Of a stretch of 64,000 bases of DNA, positions 61,701 through 64,000 are shown one piece after another. The first letter of the stretch is position 1. Each line of letters begins with the position of its first letter. Below the pieces are notes generated by a model. It ran no database searches. It had not been told where the DNA came from and saw only the letters and a program-made list of their open reading frames with translations. The DNA is from Taeniopygia guttata (taxonomy: Eukaryota > Chordata > Aves > Passeriformes > Estrildidae): positions 12,106,001 through 12,170,000 of the forward strand of contig NC_133030.1 in NCBI RefSeq assembly GCF_048771995.1, written 5' to 3'. A program made the translations under genes and the position numbers.

Positions 61701-63801
61701 GAGCACAGGTCTGCTCAGACAGAGCCTAGATTTTTGTCTTGACAGGTACAGAAGCTGCTGTGGCTAATTCAGAGGTCTGTAGAATAGCTGCTGGATCATT
61801 AATCCCGTTCTTCCTGATCAGGCAGATGGATGTTTTTCCATAGTGTGGAATGTTCCCCAGCAGAGCAGAGGAAATAGGATGCACTGTCCATTCTAGACCA
61901 TGTTGGCAAAATTAAATGTTTATGAAAAATGCAGTAGGAAATGGGAAGTATTGAGAGAGCAAACCATGTGAAGCATTTATTTCTCTGGAATTCTCCATCT
62001 TCTGAATCTGTCTCCAACTTGCACTCAGTTTTTTTTCTAGACCATGCAGTTAATGAGGCAATACAGCATACACTTCAAAGTCTCTGCCCACTGCTAATGT
62101 AAAGAATCTTCTCTCAGTTCTGTTTCTGTATCCCTGTTACAGGAGGGGAAGGAGGAGAAAGGATGACAAGAGCCCAAGGCTGCCCAAGAGAAGGTAAGTG
62201 ATCCTCTCAACCCAGTTCTGTTCTGCAGACTTCCTTCCCTTGTGTCCTTCATGCAGACAAGGATTGTCTGAAAGCCATCTCTCTGCCTTAAAGGGAATAA
62301 AAACCAAAACCAGCAGCATGCCCTGCCTTCCCTCTTCTCCTTCCCCTGTAGGTGTTGGTTTAATTTCTTCCAAGTGAACCAGGCCCCTGCCCACTTCTCT
62401 TGATCCCTCCCGTGGCATTATCCGGCACTAAGGAATTGCTTTGGGAATTCTGGGTGTCCTGAGGTTTTCCCAGCTCTGGGGAGAGCCCTCAAATATTGGC
62501 AGGAGAAGAGGTGGCTCTTGGACAGCAACTCTGTCACAGCCCAGGCAGGGGTTTTGGAACAATAGTGCTTTGCTACGTTTGCACTTGTTTTTTGTGGCAT
62601 GAGACGCATCAGCCCCTCACAGACACAGAGAATTGTGATTCTAAATAGAATATCTATAGAATCTTCATCTGTAGAATCACCTGATCATAGAAGCAGCCAA
62701 GCACTCTGCCCCTCTCCTTGCTGATTTCCCAGGAAGAAGCCTCCGATCCAGTATGTCCGCTGTGAGATGGAAGGCTGCGGCACGGTCCTGGCTCACCCGC
62801 GGTACCTGCAGGTTGGTGGGGCTGCTCACTTCCTCTGTGGCATGTGGGAGGGCAGGGAATGGGTGCTTGGAACAGGCAGCTAAGCCTCCACTGGCACTCA
62901 CACCCCTTCCTAATGCTGTCACTTTGGAAGACTTCATTGTGGCCAGTTGTAGCCATGTGTGTGAGTGTCTGTCAGGTTGCTGGATGTTCATGTGTGTTTA
63001 TTTTCCAGTGGAGATCTAAACTTGAGTGAACCTCAGCTGTTCACTCAGCCATGAACAATGTGCAAACTTCCACTCTTTCTTTCCAGCACCACATAAAATA
63101 TCAGCACTTACTGAAGAAAAAATACGTGTGTCCTCATCCCTCCTGTGGTCGGCTCTTCCGGCTCCAGAAGCAGCTCCTGCGGCATGCCAAACATCACACA
63201 GGTACAAGGGGGTGGGAAATAGATGCAAACTCCTCTTCAGGTCAATGGACAGGTAGGGGAGAAATGGAAAAGCCTCTGGGACTTCATTGGAGAGTGAAGC
63301 CAAATCAGGTAGCATAGACTTACAGCAGCAGCAGGGTATTACTGTCTTCTGGATTACCATCTTTTAAGCAAATGAAAGAAACAGACTATAGAGGTTTTAA
63401 TTCTCCTTCTGACAGGCATCACATACTGCTCTGTAGAGCAGTAAACCTCTACAGACATAGTCTGATTTATCCCAGTTTGCCAGTCTTTCAGTTTTGGTCA
63501 GAGTGGATAATTAGCTCCTAGGAGAGTCTTAATCATGCCTCGCCTCTCCAGATCAGCGGCTGTGGTGTGTTGTGGGACACCTCCTCCTCCCAGAACTTGT
63601 AGTTCTACTCCTTCTTGGGCAGCTTTACCTGCACCACCTGAGAGTTGGGAAAGGGGGCAGGTCTGTGGGAGAGCAATGCTGCAACTGGTGCTGTCTTTCA
63701 GATCAAAGGGATTACATCTGCGAGTACTGCGCCCGGGCCTTCAAGAGCTCCCACAACTTGGCAGTGCACCGGATGATCCACACGGGCGAGAAGCCCTTGC
63801 A
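52721..63801 (+). CDS. ZFP91: ZFP91 zinc finger protein / E3 ligase (3' partial)
   Basis: Nuclear C2H2 protein, known as an atypical E3 ubiquitin ligase (NIK) and transcription regulator. Exons: 52721-53061, 53740-53765, 59173-59388, 59598-59634, 60057 (or 60060)-60149, 60481-60603, 62143-62193, 62733-62811, 63087-63201, 63702-63801, giving about 393 of roughly 570 residues. The start MPAGTEQPGG aligns with human MPGETEEP. Conserved blocks are SRVLRGGRERGRA, RRRKAEYPRRRRSSPGARP, TGSLQLICKSEPN-like SKAGSLQLICKSEPN, MLISEEEVPFKDDPRDETYK and RKDDKSPRLPKRRKKPPIQY. Three C2H2 fingers are complete: CEMEGC-HHIKYQH, CPHPSC-HAKHH and CEYC-HRMIH, followed by TGEKPLQ. The remaining fingers and tail lie beyond the right edge. 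Confidence 0.96.
54375..54437 (+). repeat. A-rich simple repeat
   Basis: Two poly(A) runs separated by CCAAACC- and GC-interrupted A tracts. No target duplication or upstream retrogene is recognisable. Confidence 0.9.
57871..58034 (+). repeat. CR1 LINE 3' fragment
   Basis: Contains the CR1 hallmarks 'tccaaggccatgttggacag', 'gcttggagcagcctg' and 'cccatggcaggggttgg', and ends 'aaggtcccttccaacccaaa' followed by 'ccattctgtgat'. It is a 5'-truncated plus-orientation copy closer to consensus than the one at 230-436, so probably younger. Confidence 0.93.
58727..59083 (+). mobile_element. Probable solo LTR fossil (avian ERV), family uncertain
   Basis: About 350 bases beginning TGTAATAAG and ending GGCATCA (TG...CA form). 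An AATAAA lies near 59018-59023, followed by a T-rich stretch and 'agtctctgttcc', resembling an R-U5 end. No internal retroviral genes flank it, so it would be a solo LTR, not an intact element. No clear target-site duplication is visible, so limits are approximate and age cannot be estimated. Confidence 0.4.
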
Positions 63802-64000
63802 GTGAGTACCTCTGCCTGTGCCTCACCCTCCCTCCCTGAGGGACCCCCAAAACACCCGTTTCAGAGCAGCTCTGAAGTCGGGGTGTCCCAGCTCTTCGTG
63901 GTGTCCCAGCTCTCTTTGAACACACACTTGTGTCACCTGCTCCTCGGAGCAGTGTCTTGGATCTGGGGAACGTAAGCCCTCAGGTAAACAAAATCAGAGC
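63802..64000 (+). other. ZFP91: ZFP91 intron (cut by window edge)
   Basis: Follows the donor CA|gtgagt after 63801, which splits the Gln codon in GEKPLQ. No exon is seen before the edge. Confidence 0.85.

Overview
The window is vertebrate nuclear DNA, most likely avian. The evidence is multi-exon GT-AG genes with short introns, very GC-rich promoters, two CR1 LINE tails of the kind typical of birds and other sauropsids, and gene order. Seven protein-coding genes are recognisable from their translated exons. They match the human 11q12.1 neighbourhood in order and orientation: ZDHHC5(+), MED19(-), TMX2(+), SELENOH(+), BTBD18(-), CTNND1(+), LPXN(-), ZFP91(+, 3' end beyond the window). No bacterial, plasmid or CRISPR feature is present.

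Layout. 1-2071 is intron of ZDHHC5, whose first coding exon lies before the window; its other ten coding exons span 2072-6706 and its 3'UTR runs to about 7795. MED19 (8371-9642, minus) is tail-to-tail with ZDHHC5 and head-to-head with TMX2 (9869-11813), sharing a 226-bp CCAAT-rich promoter. SELENOH (12594-13136) carries an in-frame selenocysteine TGA and a plausible SECIS element in a separate 3'UTR exon. It is tail-to-tail with a short BTBD18 (13480-14561, minus). About 4 kb of mostly unassigned DNA follows, then the CTNND1 CpG island (about 19.3-20.3 kb), a 14-kb first intron and 19 coding exons (33991-44973). LPXN (47060-49724, minus) is again tail-to-tail, with only about 0.2 kb between the two poly(A) signals. 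ZFP91 begins in a CpG island at about 52.7 kb and runs off the right edge.

The genes do not form a pathway. ZDHHC5 is a palmitoyltransferase, MED19 a Mediator subunit, TMX2 an ER thioredoxin-like membrane protein, SELENOH a nuclear redox selenoprotein and BTBD18 a BTB nuclear protein. CTNND1 (p120-catenin) acts at cadherin junctions, LPXN is a paxillin-family focal-adhesion adaptor, and ZFP91 is a zinc-finger E3 ligase and transcription regulator. Their association is conserved synteny.

I found no undescribed biological system. The points most worth a second look are the SELENOH recoding and SECIS architecture, a divergent p120 exon B without the usual leucine-rich export signal, a BTBD18 less than half the mammalian length, the direct CTNND1-LPXN junction without an olfactory-receptor cluster, two strong unexplained hairpins (16756-16788 and 26062-26120), an orphan exon-like segment (17746-17846), and a ZNF143/NRF1-like composite promoter upstream of ZFP91.
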